A DNA stretch of 41,385 bases from Syntrophomonas_A sp050258735 (GCA_050258735.1 JBLMZJ010000061.1:1-41385); one strand, 5' to 3'. Positions 7,916 to 17,058 are shown, numbered from the stretch's first letter. Translations and numbers: made by a program. Notes: generated by a model not told the origin, from the sequence alone.

Positions 7916-8473
7916 TTATTTCTGCTCATATCTCTCAAGCGCTCTGCCCACATTGCCCTCCATAAGTTTGCTGAGCCGGTCGATAATATCTTCAGGTTTT
8001 TCTTTCATTCCCTTCTTCATCCATTCAATGACCAGCGCCACAAAGGCATAGGTATAGAAATTGCCTATGAATTCTTTGTCTTCCTCGGAAGCATCATAAT
8101 TCTTTGCGATATCATTGATCACTACCATGGTCGAATCAAAGATGATCTTGTATAGGAAAGTCAGCAGGTAATCCCGCCCCAATGAATTCAGGGAATTCAT
8201 ACAGAAGGCCTGGTTGGCCAGTATATAATTAAATACGTGTAAAAAGCCCTGCTGCCAGGTCTCATGGGTCTGGTAGCGATTGAGGACTTCCAGGGCCTCG
8301 GTTTTATATACCCAGCCCAGCAGGTTATAGATATCTCGGAAATGATAATAGAAAGTCTGCCGGTTCACCCCACAATCGGTGACCAGGTCCTTGACGGTTA
8401 TCTTGGCCAAAGGCTTTTTCCCCATCAATTTCTTTAAAGAGCCGGCCAATTCTCTTTTTGTCATCAAAGACAT
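7916..8473 (-). CDS. TetR/AcrR-family transcriptional regulator
   Basis: A 185-residue one-component repressor. The N-terminal helix-turn-helix covers about residues 5-50, with KITVKDLVTDCGVNRQTFYYHFRD as the recognition region. The following alpha-helical domain binds an unknown ligand. The compact N-terminus and the tail GWVYKTEALEVL resemble the DhaS-like subgroup of TetR proteins. The ATG at 8473 has only a weak ribosome site (GGGGC); an ATG three codons later (8464) is an alternative. It is immediately upstream of ohyA on the same strand, separated by the hairpin at 7844-7894. By context it probably controls ohyA in response to a fatty acid or acyl-CoA. That link is inference. Confidence 0.85.
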   Translation of the reverse strand: MSLMTKRELAGSLKKLMGKKPLAKITVKDLVTDCGVNRQTFYYHFRDIYNLLGWVYKTEALEVLNRYQTHETWQQGFLHVFNYILANQAFCMNSLNSLGRDYLLTFLYKIIFDSTMVVINDIAKNYDASEEDKEFIGNFYTYAFVALVIEWMKKGMKEKPEDIIDRLSKLMEGNVGRALERYEQK

Positions 8474-8566
8474 CGAACATGCCCCGCTTCTTGCCTAAAT
8501 GGTGTAACCAATTTTACCACCCCGGGATATATAGTCAAGGGATCATAATTACGGAATCAAATAAGA

Positions 8567-8588
8567 ATGGCACCCGAATGGGTGCCAT
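8567..8588 (-). terminator. Terminator of carB
   Basis: A 9-bp perfect stem of ATGGCACCC (8567-8575) and GGGTGCCAT (8580-8588) with a GAAT loop. On the minus strand it is followed by TCTTATTTG. It lies 25 bp past the carB stop. Confidence 0.75.
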
Positions 8589-8612
8589 CACAGTATATCT
8601 AAGAGCCAGGTG

Positions 8613-11600
8613 TTAATCTGTGATATCTGCATGATACTCCTGCAGAGACTTGAGTTTGGCTTTAGGATCATGGTTTTCTAAAAAGGCCGCTATTCCGCGG
8701 GCGCTGGCCAGGGCCGCTGCCAGTGTGGTAAGGTAAGGCACCTTGTGCTTAATGGCTGCCTTGCGGATATAGGAGTCGTCCTGCTTGCTGCGCTTGCCGG
8801 ACGGGGTGTTGATGACCAGGTTGATTTCCCGGTTGTAGATGGCATCCGCAATATTAGGCCGGCCTTCATACAGCTTCTTTATTTCTTCGCATTTGACCCC
8901 ATTGGCCTGGAGGTACTTGTGGGTACCGGCGGTGGCCTTGATCTTGAAACCGATCTTTATGAACTCTCGGGCAGTCTCCAGGGCGGCCGGCTTATCCTGG
9001 TCAGTCACGCTGATGAGTACCGTCCCGGCGATGGGAAGGGAAGACTGGGTAGCCTCCTGTGCTTTGAAATAGGCCAGTCCGAACGAATCCGCTATGCCCA
9101 GGACTTCGCCGGTGGAACGCATCTCCGGGCCCAGTACCGGATCGACCTCCTGGAACATATTAAAGGGGAAAACTGCTTCTTTAACGCCGAAGTGATGGAT
9201 AGTCTTTTGCTTCAGGCTGCTCACCGAGAACTTTTTGCCGGCTTGCTGGGCCATCATTATCTCGGTGGCGATCCGGGCCATCTGTATATTGCAGACCTTG
9301 GATACCAGCGGTACTGTGCGGGAGGCGCGGGGATTGGCTTCCAGTACATAGACCTTATCTCCGGATATGGCATATTGCATGTTCATCAGGCCCACCACAT
9401 TGAGTTGCTCAGCGATCTTGCGGGTATACTTCTCGATCGTCTGCAGATGCTGGGGCGGGATGCTGATCGGCGGTATCACACAGGCCGAGTCGCCGGAATG
9501 GATGCCGGCCAGCTCGATATGCTCCATGACCGTCGGCACGAAGGCATCAGTACCATCAGCGATGGCATCGGCTTCGGCCTCGATCGCGTTACTAAGGAAA
9601 CGGTCTATAAGCAGCGGACGATCCGGGGTCACCCCTACGGCGGCAGCTACATACTGACGCAGCATCTCCTCGTCATGCACCACTTCCATGCCCCGGCCGC
9701 CCAGGACGTAGGAAGGCCTCACCATCAAGGGATAGCCGATTCTGTCAGCGATGCCCAGGGCTTCTTCGATATTGACTGCCATACCTGATTCCGGCATGGG
9801 GATGCCTAATTCGTCCATGATCTTGCGGAAGCGGTCGCGGTCCTCGGCCAGGTCGATGGTCTCGGGCGTGGTACCCAGGATCTTTACGCCCGCCCTGGCC
9901 AGGTCGGAGGCGATGTTCAAGGGGGTCTGACCGCCAAACTGGATGATAACGCCCAGCGGTTTTTCCTTTTCATATATCGAGAGTACGTCCTCTACGGTCA
10001 ACGGCTCAAAATAGAGCTTGTCTGAGGTATCATAGTCGGTGGATACTGTTTCCGGGTTGCAGTTGACGATTACCGTTTCGTAACCCACATCGTGCAGGGC
10101 GAAGGCGGCATGCACACAGCAGTAATCGAACTCGATGCCCTGACCGATGCGGTTGGGGCCTCCGCCCAGGATCATGACCTTGGGCTTGTCGCTGACGCTG
10201 ATGCTGTCGGGTGCGTTGTAAGTGGAGAAGTAATAGGCGGCATTCTCCACGCCGCTGACCGGAACGGCCTCCCAGCCCTCGACTACGCCCATGGCGGTGC
10301 GGCGGGTGCGGACTTCGGTCTCGCTGATATTAAGGATCTGGGCCAGGTAACGATCAGCGAAGCCGTCTTTCTTAGCCTTGATCAGCATCTCATCCGGGAG
10401 CTTGCTGTCCTTGTACTTGAGCATCTCTTCCTCAAACTCAACCAATTCCTTCATCTGTCCGATGAAGTAGGACTTGATATGAGTAAGGTTGTATAGCTGC
10501 TCGACATCGGCGCCCTTACGCAGGGCCTCGTACATGATGAACTGGCGTTCACTGGAAGGCTCAGCCAGCATGGAGAGCAGTTCATCCAGGGAACGGTTGT
10601 TGAAATCCTTGGCAAAGCCCAGCCCGTGGCGTCCGATCTCCAATGAACGGATGGCCTTCTGGAAGGCTTCTTTATAATTCTTGCCTATGCTCATGACTTC
10701 GCCGACTGCGCGCATCTGGGTGCCCAGCTTATCGATGGAGCCCGGGAACTTCTCAAAGGCCCAGCGGGAGAATTTGATGACCACATAATCTCCCGAAGGA
10801 GTGTATTTTTCCAAACTGCCGTCGCGCCAGTAAGGGATCTCGTCCAAGGTCAGACCAGCGGCCAGCATGGTAGAGACCATGGCGATGGGGAAGCCGGTAG
10901 CCTTGGAGGCCAGGGCGGAGGAACGCGAGGTACGGGGATTTATTTCGATAATGACTACCCGGCCGGTCTTCGGATCATGGGCGAACTGGATATTGGTGCC
11001 GCCCACTACCTCGATGGCATCGACCACATCATAGGAGTACTTCTGCAGGCGCTGCTGCAGCTCGGGGCTGATGGTCAGCATAGGAGCGGCGCAGAAGGAG
11101 TCACCGGTATGCACGCCCATAGCATCGATGTTTTCGATAAAACAGACGGTTATCTTTTGGTTCTTGGCGTCGCGGACCACTTCCAGTTCGAGCTCTTCCC
11201 AGCCCAGCACCGATTCCTCTACCAGGATCTGTCCGACCAGGCTGGCCGAGATGCCGCGCCCGGCGACTATTCTCAATTCTTCTACGTTATAGACTAATCC
11301 GCCGCCGGTCCCACCCATGGTATAGGCGGGCCGGATAACTACAGGATAACCCAGTTGGGCCGCAATAGTTTCGGCCTCTTCTACGCTGTAGGCGGGTTCA
11401 CTCTTGGGCATCTCGATGCCCAGGCGGTTCATAGTCTCCTTGAAGGCGATACGGTCTTCACCGCGTTCGATGGCATCGACCTGCACCCCGATGACTTTGA
11501 CGCCGTACTTGTCCAAGACGCCGGCCTTATAAAGCTCAGAACTCAAATTTAAACCGGACTGGCCTCCCAGATTGGGAAGGAGAGCGTCCGGTCTTTCCTT

Positions 11601-11837
11601 GGCTATGATATTGGTAAGACTCTGGACATTCAACGGTTCAATATACGTCACATCGGCGATGCCAGGGTCGGTCATTATCGTCGCGGGATTGGAATTCACT
11701 AAAACAATTTCATATCCGAGCTTGCGGAGGGCCTTGCAGGCCTGAGTACCTGAGTAATCAAATTCGCAAGCCTGCCCGATTATGATCGGGCCTGAACCAA
11801 TAATGAGGATTTTTCTAATGTCACTACGTTGTGGCAT
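8613..11837 (-). CDS. carB: Carbamoyl-phosphate synthase large subunit
   Basis: Makes carbamoyl phosphate from bicarbonate, ammonia (delivered from glutamine by CarA) and two ATP, for arginine and pyrimidine synthesis. The 1074 residues are full length. The first half (about 1-400) is the carboxyphosphate domain, starting MPQRSDIRKILIIGSGPIII and carrying GGTGGGLVYN. The oligomerisation region follows (about 400-550). The second ATP-grasp half (about 550-930) contains GGGPNRIGQGIEFDYC and VLGGRGMEVVHD. The C-terminal MGS-like allosteric domain (about 940-1074) has TAGTHKYLQANGV and NTPSGKRSKQDDSYIRKAA. The ATG at 11837 has AGGAGG upstream. CarA is normally encoded just upstream, but here the next gene is unrelated and divergent, so carB stands alone. 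Its arginine product would be a substrate for the cyanophycin operon 3 kb away (inference). Confidence 0.97.
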   Translation of the reverse strand: MPQRSDIRKILIIGSGPIIIGQACEFDYSGTQACKALRKLGYEIVLVNSNPATIMTDPGIADVTYIEPLNVQSLTNIIAKERPDALLPNLGGQSGLNLSSELYKAGVLDKYGVKVIGVQVDAIERGEDRIAFKETMNRLGIEMPKSEPAYSVEEAETIAAQLGYPVVIRPAYTMGGTGGGLVYNVEELRIVAGRGISASLVGQILVEESVLGWEELELEVVRDAKNQKITVCFIENIDAMGVHTGDSFCAAPMLTISPELQQRLQKYSYDVVDAIEVVGGTNIQFAHDPKTGRVVIIEINPRTSRSSALASKATGFPIAMVSTMLAAGLTLDEIPYWRDGSLEKYTPSGDYVVIKFSRWAFEKFPGSIDKLGTQMRAVGEVMSIGKNYKEAFQKAIRSLEIGRHGLGFAKDFNNRSLDELLSMLAEPSSERQFIMYEALRKGADVEQLYNLTHIKSYFIGQMKELVEFEEEMLKYKDSKLPDEMLIKAKKDGFADRYLAQILNISETEVRTRRTAMGVVEGWEAVPVSGVENAAYYFSTYNAPDSISVSDKPKVMILGGGPNRIGQGIEFDYCCVHAAFALHDVGYETVIVNCNPETVSTDYDTSDKLYFEPLTVEDVLSIYEKEKPLGVIIQFGGQTPLNIASDLARAGVKILGTTPETIDLAEDRDRFRKIMDELGIPMPESGMAVNIEEALGIADRIGYPLMVRPSYVLGGRGMEVVHDEEMLRQYVAAAVGVTPDRPLLIDRFLSNAIEAEADAIADGTDAFVPTVMEHIELAGIHSGDSACVIPPISIPPQHLQTIEKYTRKIAEQLNVVGLMNMQYAISGDKVYVLEANPRASRTVPLVSKVCNIQMARIATEIMMAQQAGKKFSVSSLKQKTIHHFGVKEAVFPFNMFQEVDPVLGPEMRSTGEVLGIADSFGLAYFKAQEATQSSLPIAGTVLISVTDQDKPAALETAREFIKIGFKIKATAGTHKYLQANGVKCEEIKKLYEGRPNIADAIYNREINLVINTPSGKRSKQDDSYIRKAAIKHKVPYLTTLAAALASARGIAAFLENHDPKAKLKSLQEYHADITD

Positions 11838-12144
11838 GATGTACCTCCTAATCTGAATTTATTGCAAGGTGCCAACCGTTATTTACTTGGTGTCTACTAA
11901 ATCTTTATATTATCATATTGCCCCCCGGAGTTGAACCACCCCTGCAATTTTCCGCCTCAGGTATACAGTATAAATAGGGAGAAAAAATATGGTGTGAAAT
12001 ATCTTAAATTGAATCGAAATCGTGAAATGTGCTTAAATATAAGATGATAACAAGCCAAATATGGAAATAGCTTGGAGCGTTATTGACCCAGGCATTCATG
12101 ATAATAGCACAGAGTAAACAAGAATATAAAAGGGATAATAATCG
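11838..12144. other. Divergent intergenic region with promoter candidates
   Basis: A 307-bp AT-rich spacer between carB (minus) and the transglutaminase-like gene (plus). For carB, TTCAAC (11935-11930) and TAATAT (11912-11907) are 17 bp apart on the minus strand and form a modest promoter candidate, leaving a leader of about 65 nt. On the plus strand TTGAAT near 12010 followed by TAAATATAAG is a weak candidate. I see no riboswitch, attenuator or small gene. Confidence 0.35.
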
Positions 12145-12954
12145 ATGAAACAAATCAACACATATTATAAGCGCTGGGGTTGCCACCTGATAGCCTTGCT
12201 TTTCATTCTCCTGATCCAAGAGTTAACAACATACAATTTCGCATCGGCCAATAATTATCCAAACGATTATTATAGCCAGGTTGCTGAAGGCCTTGTCGAT
12301 CAACAAATGGCACTATACGCAAATGAGAAAGCTGCATTTATTATTGATGAGATCATTACTGAAGATATGTCTGATGAAAATATGGAGAAAGCCATTCATG
12401 ATTATATTGTGACACATTGTGAATATGATAAAGAAAATTATATGAAAAATACCATACCAAAGGAGTCTTATAATGCATTTGGGGTTCTCGTTTTAGGGAA
12501 AGGAGTATGTCAGGGATATGCTGAGGCTACAAAAATGTTGTGTGATAAAGCCGGCTTACAATGCAAGATCATAAGCGGGGAAGCACGTGATGAAAACCAG
12601 CAATGGGCTGGACATGCCTGGAATTTGATACAGTTAAATGGTAAATGGTATCACTTGGACACAACTTGGGATGACCCCATATCTTTAGACGAGAAAAAAA
12701 CCTATCCGAATAAGGTTTCATATACATACTACAATTTAACAGATGACGAAATGGACGTATCAAACCACAGGTGGGACCGAGGGAACTATCCAATTGCTGA
12801 TACCCATTATACAAAGGTTTTCGAAATGGGCTTCTTAGATAAACTCATGATAAAAATACATATGAATCCGGAAGACGAAGCAGACACAAAGAAATTTTAT
12901 GGTTGTGGGTTACTAATAATAGTTGGATTATTAGTTATACTTCTGCGTAAATGA
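12145..12954 (+). CDS. Membrane-anchored transglutaminase-like protein
   Basis: A 269-residue protein with the transglutaminase/protease-like catalytic triad. The Cys is in GKGVCQGYAEATKMLCDKAG, the His in WAGHAWNLIQLNGKWYHLD and the Asp in the following DTTWDDP. This is the layout of the bacterial TGase-like superfamily, whose members are often peptidases. The N-terminus (RWGCHLIALLFILLIQEL) is a signal peptide or membrane anchor. The C-terminus (CGLLIIVGLLVILLRK) is a second membrane helix, so the catalytic domain probably faces outside. The substrate is unknown. The ATG has AAAGGGAT upstream, and the gene is followed by a terminator. Codon and base use are markedly more AT-rich than in carB or htpG, which suggests separate ancestry or transfer. 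Confidence 0.82.
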   Translation: MKQINTYYKRWGCHLIALLFILLIQELTTYNFASANNYPNDYYSQVAEGLVDQQMALYANEKAAFIIDEIITEDMSDENMEKAIHDYIVTHCEYDKENYMKNTIPKESYNAFGVLVLGKGVCQGYAEATKMLCDKAGLQCKIISGEARDENQQWAGHAWNLIQLNGKWYHLDTTWDDPISLDEKKTYPNKVSYTYYNLTDDEMDVSNHRWDRGNYPIADTHYTKVFEMGFLDKLMIKIHMNPEDEADTKKFYGCGLLIIVGLLVILLRK

Positions 12955-12985
12955 ACCCAGTTAGATTGGTTTAATGGGTTTTTCT
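12954..12985 (+). terminator. Terminator of the transglutaminase-like gene
   Basis: AACCCA (12954-12959) pairs with TGGGTT (12975-12980) across a loop that may pair further (TTA with TAA), followed by TTTTC. It begins at the stop codon. The stem is short, so this is moderate evidence. Confidence 0.5.
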
Positions 12986-13019
12986 TCGAAAAACTTGTTC
13001 CAAATTTCTGATTAAAATC

Positions 13020-13047
13020 TTGACATAAGTATAGAAGCAGGTATTAT
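13020..13047 (+). promoter_or_regulatory. Promoter of htpG
   Basis: TTGACA (13020-13025) matches the -35 consensus exactly. TATTAT (13042-13047) lies 16 bp downstream as the -10. Transcription would begin about 13054-13058, just before the CIRCE element. Confidence 0.7.
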
Positions 13048-13059
13048 AGTATTGAAAAG

Positions 13060-13086
13060 TTAGCACTCGCCTGCTTAGAGTGCTAA
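13060..13086 (+). promoter_or_regulatory. CIRCE operator (HrcA binding site)
   Basis: TTAGCACTC (13060-13068), a 9-base spacer, then GAGTGCTAA (13078-13086). This is an exact match to the CIRCE consensus. It sits right after the promoter and about 50 bp before the htpG start, so HrcA should repress htpG until heat shock. Confidence 0.96.
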
Positions 13087-13133
13087 TAATCAATTTATTC
13101 CAACAACAAGAATAATGAAAGGAGAGATGTTCT

Positions 13134-14999
13134 TTGGCGAAGAAGCAATTCAAGGCGGAGTCCAAGCGGCTGCTGGGTTTGATGATCAATTCCATCTACA
13201 CGCATCGGGAAATATTTTTGCGGGAGCTTATCTCCAATGCCAGCGATGCGATCGATAAAATCTATTATAAAACCCTGACCGACGAGGCATTGGTTTTTGA
13301 CCGGGCAAGTTATTATATCAAGATCATCCCGGACCGGCAGAACCGGATACTCACGATATCCGATACCGGCATCGGCATGACCAGAGAAGAACTGGACGAT
13401 AACCTGGGGGTCATCGCCAGGAGCGGAACGCTGGCTTTTAAGAACGAAACGGAGATCAAGGACGGTTACGATATCATCGGCCAGTTCGGAGTGGGCTTTT
13501 ATTCCGCATTCATGGTAGCAGATACGGTGACGGTGATAAGCAGGGCCTTTGGCAGCGACCAGGCCTTCAAGTGGGAGTCCAAGGGCGTGGAAGGCTACAC
13601 CATCGAACCCTGTGAGAAGGAGACGGCAGGCACCGATATCATCCTGCATATCAAGGAAAACACCGAGGACGAGAAGTATGATGAGTTCCTGGAAGAATAC
13701 CGCCTGCGGTCGATAGTCAAGAAGTACTCCGATTTTATCCGCTACCCTATCAAAATAGATGTTTCCCGCAGCCAGCTCAAGGAAGGTAGCGAGGATGAAT
13801 ATGAGAGCTATACCGAGGAACAGACCATCAACAGTATGGTCCCCATCTGGAAGAAGAACAAGAATGAACTGACCGATGAGGATTATAAAAACTTCTATTT
13901 TGAGAAGCATTATGGTTTCGACCAGCCAATCAAGCACATCCATATCAGCACCGAGGGTACGGTGAGCTATAATGCCATATTGTTTATTCCGGAGAAAACC
14001 CCCTTTGACTTCTATACCCGGGACTATGAGAAGGGGTTGGAGCTATACTCCAACGGCGTTCTGATCATGAATAAATGTCCCGACCTGCTGCCGGATTGCT
14101 TCAGCTTCGTTAAGGGCATGGTAGATTCCGGGGATCTCACCCTTAATATATCCCGTGAGGTGCTCCAGCATGACCGCCAGTTAAAGATCATTGCCAAGAA
14201 TATCAAAAACCGGATCAAGAACGAACTCCTCGGTATCCTGGAGAATGAAAGGGAGAAGTACGAGGGTTTCTACCAGTCCTTCGGCCGGCAGTTGAAGTAT
14301 GGTATCTATAACAACTTCGGCGCGGACAAGGAACTGCTGCAGGATCTGATCATGTTCTTCTCATCCCGGGAGAAGAAGCTGACGACCCTGGCCGAGTACG
14401 TAGAGCGTATGCCGGAGGATCAGAAATACATCTATTATGCGGCGGGTGAATCGGTCGAACGTCTGGAGAAACTGCCCCAGACCGAGCTGGTAGCGGAAAA
14501 GGGCTATGAGATACTATATTTCACCGATGATGTTGACGAGTTCGCCATCCACATCTTGATGAACTACAAGGATAAGGAATTCAAATCGGTCTCCGGCGGC
14601 GACCTGGGGATCGAACCGGAATCAACCGGGGACGAGGCGGACCACCGGGATCTCTTCGATCATATGAAAGACCTGCTCAAGGATAAGGTTACCGATGTCC
14701 GCGCTTCCCGGCGACTGAAACAGCATCCGGTATGCCTGACTAATGAAGGTGAACTGTCTATCGAGATGGAGAAGATCCTGAGTTCGCTGCCGGACAATCA
14801 TGACATCAAGGCATCCAAGGTCCTGGAGATCAACACCGGGCACGAGGTCTTTGATGTTCTGCAGAAGGCCCTGGAATCGGACCGCGAAAAACTTGATCTA
14901 TACACCAGCCTGCTCTACAATCAGGCCCTGCTCATCGAGGGCTTGCCGGTGGAGGACCCGGTGGAGTTTACGAATAATATATGTAAGATCATGAAATAG
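13134..14999 (+). CDS. htpG: Molecular chaperone HtpG (bacterial Hsp90)
   Basis: An ATP-dependent dimeric chaperone of the cytoplasm that remodels client proteins during stress. The 621 residues are normal for HtpG. The N-terminal GHKL ATPase domain shows LRELISNASDAIDK (NASDA at 35-39), SDTGIGM (about 80) and GQFGVGFYSAFMVAD (about 120). The middle domain carries YSNGVLIMNKCPDLLPDC and LNISREVLQ. The C-terminal dimerisation domain includes SSLPDNHDIKASKVLEINT. The start is TTG at 13134 with AAGGAGAG upstream; an ATG a few bases earlier is out of frame. The CIRCE element and strong promoter indicate HrcA control. In B. subtilis htpG is not in the CIRCE regulon, so the arrangement is worth noting. 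It is a single-gene unit, facing the convergent prenyltransferase gene. Confidence 0.97.
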   Translation: MAKKQFKAESKRLLGLMINSIYTHREIFLRELISNASDAIDKIYYKTLTDEALVFDRASYYIKIIPDRQNRILTISDTGIGMTREELDDNLGVIARSGTLAFKNETEIKDGYDIIGQFGVGFYSAFMVADTVTVISRAFGSDQAFKWESKGVEGYTIEPCEKETAGTDIILHIKENTEDEKYDEFLEEYRLRSIVKKYSDFIRYPIKIDVSRSQLKEGSEDEYESYTEEQTINSMVPIWKKNKNELTDEDYKNFYFEKHYGFDQPIKHIHISTEGTVSYNAILFIPEKTPFDFYTRDYEKGLELYSNGVLIMNKCPDLLPDCFSFVKGMVDSGDLTLNISREVLQHDRQLKIIAKNIKNRIKNELLGILENEREKYEGFYQSFGRQLKYGIYNNFGADKELLQDLIMFFSSREKKLTTLAEYVERMPEDQKYIYYAAGESVERLEKLPQTELVAEKGYEILYFTDDVDEFAIHILMNYKDKEFKSVSGGDLGIEPESTGDEADHRDLFDHMKDLLKDKVTDVRASRRLKQHPVCLTNEGELSIEMEKILSSLPDNHDIKASKVLEINTGHEVFDVLQKALESDREKLDLYTSLLYNQALLIEGLPVEDPVEFTNNICKIMK

Positions 15000-15037
15000 A
15001 ACAGGTTGTAAAGAGCTGAGGGATTTCTTCTTCGATC

Positions 15038-15982
15038 CTATCCCTGGCAGTAAAACAACAACAGCGTTTTTACGACGGCGTCACCGATAATGAGAAAGTA
15101 GAGCCAGTATTCCTGCTGGGTAATGCTGGGGATGTCTTCCGGATCGGTATTAAGGGCTGCGCCAATGCAGCCCATAGCCGTTGGGACCGTGACCCACAAT
15201 ACCGGGTGAAAATAGAGAGTTCCGACTATGCCCATGATAAGGGCAAGAACAAAGTAAACTGATTCGACCAGCGGGGCCCGTTTAATACCCAGAGAAGTGG
15301 CCGCCAGGGCTACGGTTGTCAGTTTCGGGGGCGAGGACCCCAGATCACTGCGGATATCACCTAAATGATGGTGCATCAACAGACCAATTGCCAGCAGAGC
15401 ATGCACTCCTCCTGCCAGCAGTATCATCGGCTGAATGGACGCGGTGAGCACCCAGAAAGTTCCCGCTGCACATGTCAATACCGCGGGGAAACCACACAGA
15501 CATTCTCCGGCGAAGGGATAATAAGCGAGCCGCAGCGGGGCACAGCTATAGGCGATAGCCGCCCAGAAGCCGATCGCTAGTATTATCAGGATCAACGGTC
15601 CCACTTCCCAAAACAAAAAGGCTCCCACCAACAAAGCTGCCGCAATGGAAGACTTGCCCACCCAGGATAGTTCTTCAAGGTTATATAGACCAAGGTTTAT
15701 GACCCTGGATCCGCCGGAGAGAATTCCGGGGCTGGTCTGATCGGTACCTGACAGCCAATCCTCCCTGTCGTTATACGCATGTGACAACACTCCGTGGATC
15801 AGTACTACTAACAGCAGGATCAGGCCGTAATCCAGCCAGCGTATGTCGGTGTTGCTGGCATAAGCAAAACCCAGGCCTAACAGGCTGGCGGATATTCCCC
15901 ATGATAATACAGGCATCACCCGGACCAGAGTATATAAGGCCCGAATGTGCAGTGGTATGATATCAAAAAGGAGTTCTGTCAT
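15038..15982 (-). CDS. UbiA-family prenyltransferase
   Basis: An integral membrane protein of 314 residues with about eight or nine helices. It shows the two Asp-rich, Mg-prenyl-diphosphate-binding loops of the UbiA superfamily. The first is NDREDWLSGTDQ (Asn71, Asp72, Asp75), and the second is HHHLGDIRSDLGS (about 207-219). The SPGILSGGSRVI stretch after the first motif is typical of MenA/UbiA relatives. It would attach a polyprenyl chain to an aromatic or other acceptor, for example in quinone synthesis, but the acceptor cannot be read from the sequence. No menaquinone or ubiquinone genes are nearby. The ATG at 15982 has GGGGAAA upstream. It is convergent with htpG and divergent from the gene at 16166. 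Confidence 0.85.
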   Translation of the reverse strand: MTELLFDIIPLHIRALYTLVRVMPVLSWGISASLLGLGFAYASNTDIRWLDYGLILLLVVLIHGVLSHAYNDREDWLSGTDQTSPGILSGGSRVINLGLYNLEELSWVGKSSIAAALLVGAFLFWEVGPLILIILAIGFWAAIAYSCAPLRLAYYPFAGECLCGFPAVLTCAAGTFWVLTASIQPMILLAGGVHALLAIGLLMHHHLGDIRSDLGSSPPKLTTVALAATSLGIKRAPLVESVYFVLALIMGIVGTLYFHPVLWVTVPTAMGCIGAALNTDPEDIPSITQQEYWLYFLIIGDAVVKTLLLFYCQG

Positions 15983-16165
15983 AACATATTTCCCCGATAG
16001 TTGAAAGTTTTATATAGTCTTTCCGAATATCCATGATGGTTATCCTAAACCAGGAACTAATTATGCTTGTCTCGAATTCTAAACAGGGAAATATATCAGA
16101 AGGCGGTGTTTGCACGGCCCATGCGGGAGGTTTCCCTGAATATTTGATAGAATGGAGCATTCATT

Positions 16166-17017
16166 ATGATCAAAATTATTTGGTATATCGGCGCTCTGTT
16201 GGGATCGATCTTTATACTTGCCATAGCGGCTGTGCTTATTGCTGATCGCCGTTTTGACCATAAAGTCAAAGGGGAGGTACAAGAGCTGCTGGCTGACCAG
16301 GGTCAATACCATCGATCTTCAGTAAGTGAGGCGGATCTGCAGGAGAAACCTGCCAGTGTCAGGACCTGGCTGGCCAGGGCTGGTATAACCGGCAAGCAGT
16401 ACACCGGTTCGGTCTGGCTGGAGCATACCGGAACCATGCGGACCGAGCCAGGTAAAGCCTGGATGCCGTTTGCTGCGGAATACTACTATACAGTGGATAA
16501 GCCTGGTTTCATTTGGAAAGCCCGGGTCCAAGCCGCGCCGCTGATCCATTTGTCCGGCAGGGACATGCTGTATCGCGGTCACGGTAACATGGAGATCAAG
16601 CTCTTATCTCTTATCCCGGTGGCTGATGCCAGGGGTAAGGAGATCGACCAGGGTTCTCTGCTGCGATACCTGGCGGAAATAGTATGGTTTCCTACTGCAG
16701 CCCTCAGTGATCATATAATCTGGGAGGAGATCGGTGCTGATCAGGCACGGGCCACGATAACTGTCGGTGAAACCAGTGTTTCTGGCATATATACCTTCGG
16801 CCAGCATGGAATGCCGGCGAGATTTGAGGCTCAGAGGTATATGAGCCGCGATGAAGGGTATTCGCTGGAGAAGTGGGTGGCAGAGCTGTATGACTATCAG
16901 GAATTCAACGGATTCCTGGTGCCGGGCCGGGTGCAGGTGACATGGGACCTGCCGGAGGGTGAGTTTAATTGGTTCAAGGCAACTGTCAACAGGATCGAAT
17001 ACGATATATATGAGTAA
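16166..17017 (+). CDS. DUF6544-like membrane-anchored protein
   Basis: A 283-residue protein with one N-terminal membrane helix (IIWYIGALLGSIFILAIAAVLIA) followed by a soluble domain. The pattern PASVRTWLARAGITG, then GSVWLEHTGTMRT, then WMPFAAEYYYTVDKPGFIWKAR, and later LLRYLAEIVWFPTAAL resembles, from memory, the DUF6544 (formerly DUF6920) family of beta-rich proteins. The function is unknown. The soluble domain probably sits on the outer face of the membrane. The ATG has GGAGC upstream. It is a monocistronic gene divergent from the prenyltransferase gene, with no clear functional link. Confidence 0.75.
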   Translation: MIKIIWYIGALLGSIFILAIAAVLIADRRFDHKVKGEVQELLADQGQYHRSSVSEADLQEKPASVRTWLARAGITGKQYTGSVWLEHTGTMRTEPGKAWMPFAAEYYYTVDKPGFIWKARVQAAPLIHLSGRDMLYRGHGNMEIKLLSLIPVADARGKEIDQGSLLRYLAEIVWFPTAALSDHIIWEEIGADQARATITVGETSVSGIYTFGQHGMPARFEAQRYMSRDEGYSLEKWVAELYDYQEFNGFLVPGRVQVTWDLPEGEFNWFKATVNRIEYDIYE

Positions 17018-17058
17018 AGCGGATGTCACTACCGAACTTGTTATTTTGATATGTGGCA

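Noticed and set aside
8745..9788. 347-codon plus-strand open frame inside carB
   Set aside because: It is the antisense shadow of carB, which is a certain full-length gene. It has no ribosome site and its sequence resembles no family.
13095..13943. 282-codon minus-strand frame opposite htpG
   Set aside because: Shadow of htpG. It reads back through the CIRCE element and has no independent support.
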